A DNA stretch of 6,892 nucleotides, from contig CAMCTE010000148.1 in the NCBI GenBank assembly GCA_945878385.1, forward strand, positions 1 through 6,892. Direction: 5' to 3'. Source of the stretch: Azohydromonas lata NBRC 102462 (GTDB lineage Bacteria; Pseudomonadota; Gammaproteobacteria; Burkholderiales; Burkholderiaceae_C). A model generated the notes under the pieces. It searched no databases. It was given only the letters and a program-made list of their open reading frames with translations, and was not told where the DNA came from. Position numbers and translations under genes: made by a program. Shown piece after piece: positions 5,831 to 6,892 of this stretch. The stretch's first letter is position 1; each line of letters starts with the position of its first letter.

Positions 5831-6193
5831 ATGCAACAGAACTACGGTTCCAAGCGCATCGTCGTGGGCGCGCACTATGGCATGCGCGACTGGCTCAGCC
5901 AGCGCGTCACCGCGGGCCTGATGGCCCTGTTCACCATCGTCCTGATCGCGCAGGTTCTCTTCGGCGGGCCCCTGGGCTACGACCGATGGGCGGCCATCTT
6001 CTCCAGCCAGTGGATGAAGCTGCTGACCTTCGTGGTCATCGTGTCCTTGGCCTGGCACGCCTGGGTGGGCGTGCGTGACATCTGGATGGATTATGTGAAG
6101 CCTGTTGGCACGCGGCTGACGCTTCAGGTGTTCACCATCGTGTGGCTGGTCGGCTGTGCCGGCTGGGCGGTTCAAGTGTTGTGGAGGTTGTGA
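5831..6193 (+). CDS. sdhD: Succinate dehydrogenase hydrophobic membrane anchor subunit, 120 aa
   Basis: SdhD is the second membrane anchor of complex II. The short soluble N-terminus (MQQNYGSKRIVVGAHYGMRD) is followed by the typical anchor motif WLSQRVTA (21-28) and three hydrophobic segments at about 26-44, 61-83 and 95-117. His76 in WHAWVGVRDIWMDYV corresponds to the SdhD haem ligand (E. coli His71), and Asp87-Tyr88 to the quinone-site pair Asp82-Tyr83. The length matches the family (E. coli 115). The ribosome site before ATG 5831 is poor, so translation may depend on ribosomes finishing sdhC 35 bases upstream. The stop codon overlaps the sdhA start by one base (TGATG). Confidence 0.95.
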   Translation: MQQNYGSKRIVVGAHYGMRDWLSQRVTAGLMALFTIVLIAQVLFGGPLGYDRWAAIFSSQWMKLLTFVVIVSLAWHAWVGVRDIWMDYVKPVGTRLTLQVFTIVWLVGCAGWAVQVLWRL

Positions 6194-6892
6194 TGGCGGC
6201 AGTTGGAAGTTCCTTGCCCAAGCGCAAGTTCGATGTGGTGATCGTCGGGGCCGGTGGCTCCGGCATGCGGGCATCCCTGCAGTTGGCCCGCGCGGGCCTG
6301 AACGTGGCGGTGCTGTCCAAGGTGTTTCCCACCCGTTCGCACACGGTAGCCGCACAGGGCGGCATCGGTGCATCGCTGGGCAACATGTCGGAAGACAACT
6401 GGCATTACCACTTCTTTGACACCGTCAAGGGTTCGGACTGGCTGGGCGACCAGGATGCCATCGAGTTCATGTGCCGCGAGGCACCGAAGGTGGTGTACGA
6501 GCTCGAGCACTTCGGCATGCCCTTTGACCGCAACCCGGACGGCACCATCTACCAGCGGCCGTTTGGCGGCCACACCGCCAACTATGGCGAAAAGCCGGTG
6601 CAGCGCGCCTGCGCGGCGGCCGACCGCACGGGCCACGCCATGCTGCACACGCTGTACCAGCAGAATGTGAAGGCGCGCACCCAGTTCTTCGTGGAATGGA
6701 TGGCACTCGATTTGATTCGCGACGCCGATGGCGATGTGGTGGGCGTGACCGCGCTGGAGATGGAAACCGGCGATGTGCACATCCTGGAAGGCAAGACGGT
6801 GCTGCTGGCCACCGGCGGCGCTGGGCGCATCTTCGCGGCCTCCACCAATGCCTTCATCAACACCGGCGACGGCCTGGGCATGGCGGCACGCG
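6193..6892 (+). CDS. sdhA: Succinate dehydrogenase flavoprotein subunit, N-terminal 233 residues (3' end beyond window)
   Basis: SdhA oxidises succinate to fumarate using covalently bound FAD on the cytoplasmic face of complex II and passes electrons to SdhB. Residues 13-27 (FDVVIVGAGGSGMRA) form the FAD-binding Rossmann motif. TRSHTVAAQGGIGAS (47-61) carries His50, equivalent to E. coli His45, which bonds covalently to FAD. Further family motifs are FGMPFDRNPDGTIYQRPFGG, RTGHAMLHTLY and LLATGGAGRIFAASTNA. The catalytic arginine and C-terminal domain lie outside the window; the full protein is normally about 590-600 residues. ATG 6193 overlaps the sdhD stop, with a GGAGG ribosome site (6183-6187) inside the end of sdhD, which indicates translational coupling. 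sdhB is expected next. Confidence 0.97.
   Translation, partial: MAAVGSSLPKRKFDVVIVGAGGSGMRASLQLARAGLNVAVLSKVFPTRSHTVAAQGGIGASLGNMSEDNWHYHFFDTVKGSDWLGDQDAIEFMCREAPKVVYELEHFGMPFDRNPDGTIYQRPFGGHTANYGEKPVQRACAAADRTGHAMLHTLYQQNVKARTQFFVEWMALDLIRDADGDVVGVTALEMETGDVHILEGKTVLLATGGAGRIFAASTNAFINTGDGLGMAAR

Overview
The window comes from a high-GC betaproteobacterium, most likely Burkholderiales and probably Comamonadaceae (Acidovorax/Hydrogenophaga-like). I infer this from remembered resemblance of the proteins and gene order; no search was run. It is a cluster of tricarboxylic-acid-cycle genes. There are no tRNA or rRNA genes, insertion sequences or CRISPR arrays, and no gene-free stretch longer than 300 bases.

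Left half, minus strand, in transcription order from right to left: mdh (malate dehydrogenase, 4267-3281), an intrinsic terminator (3231-3195), a CitE-like HpcH/HpaI-family lyase (3191-2166), a small predicted secreted protein of unknown function joined to it by an ATGA overlap (2169-1579), and acnB (aconitase B, from 1449, running off the left edge after 483 codons). Right half, plus strand: a GntR-type regulator with a UTRA-like ligand domain (from about 4475 to 5245), then sdhC, sdhD and sdhA (succinate dehydrogenase), with sdhA cut by the right edge and sdhB presumably beyond it.

The most interesting signal is regulatory. The 14-bp perfect palindrome GTCTTATATAAGAC occurs twice: in front of acnB (1488-1501) and between the divergent mdh and GntR genes (4419-4432). 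The similarity extends to 23 of 24 bases, and the extra conserved bases lie on the acnB/mdh side of both copies. The simplest reading is that the GntR protein binds both sites, controls acnB and mdh, and regulates itself. Its effector is unknown and could be a TCA-cycle intermediate. sdhC has no copy of the palindrome in front of it, so its control may be separate.

Together the enzymes cover citrate to isocitrate (AcnB), succinate to fumarate with quinone reduction (SdhCDA) and malate to oxaloacetate (Mdh). The CitE-like protein and the secreted protein downstream of it are the least understood members. Their placement between mdh and acnB is the main clue to their roles.
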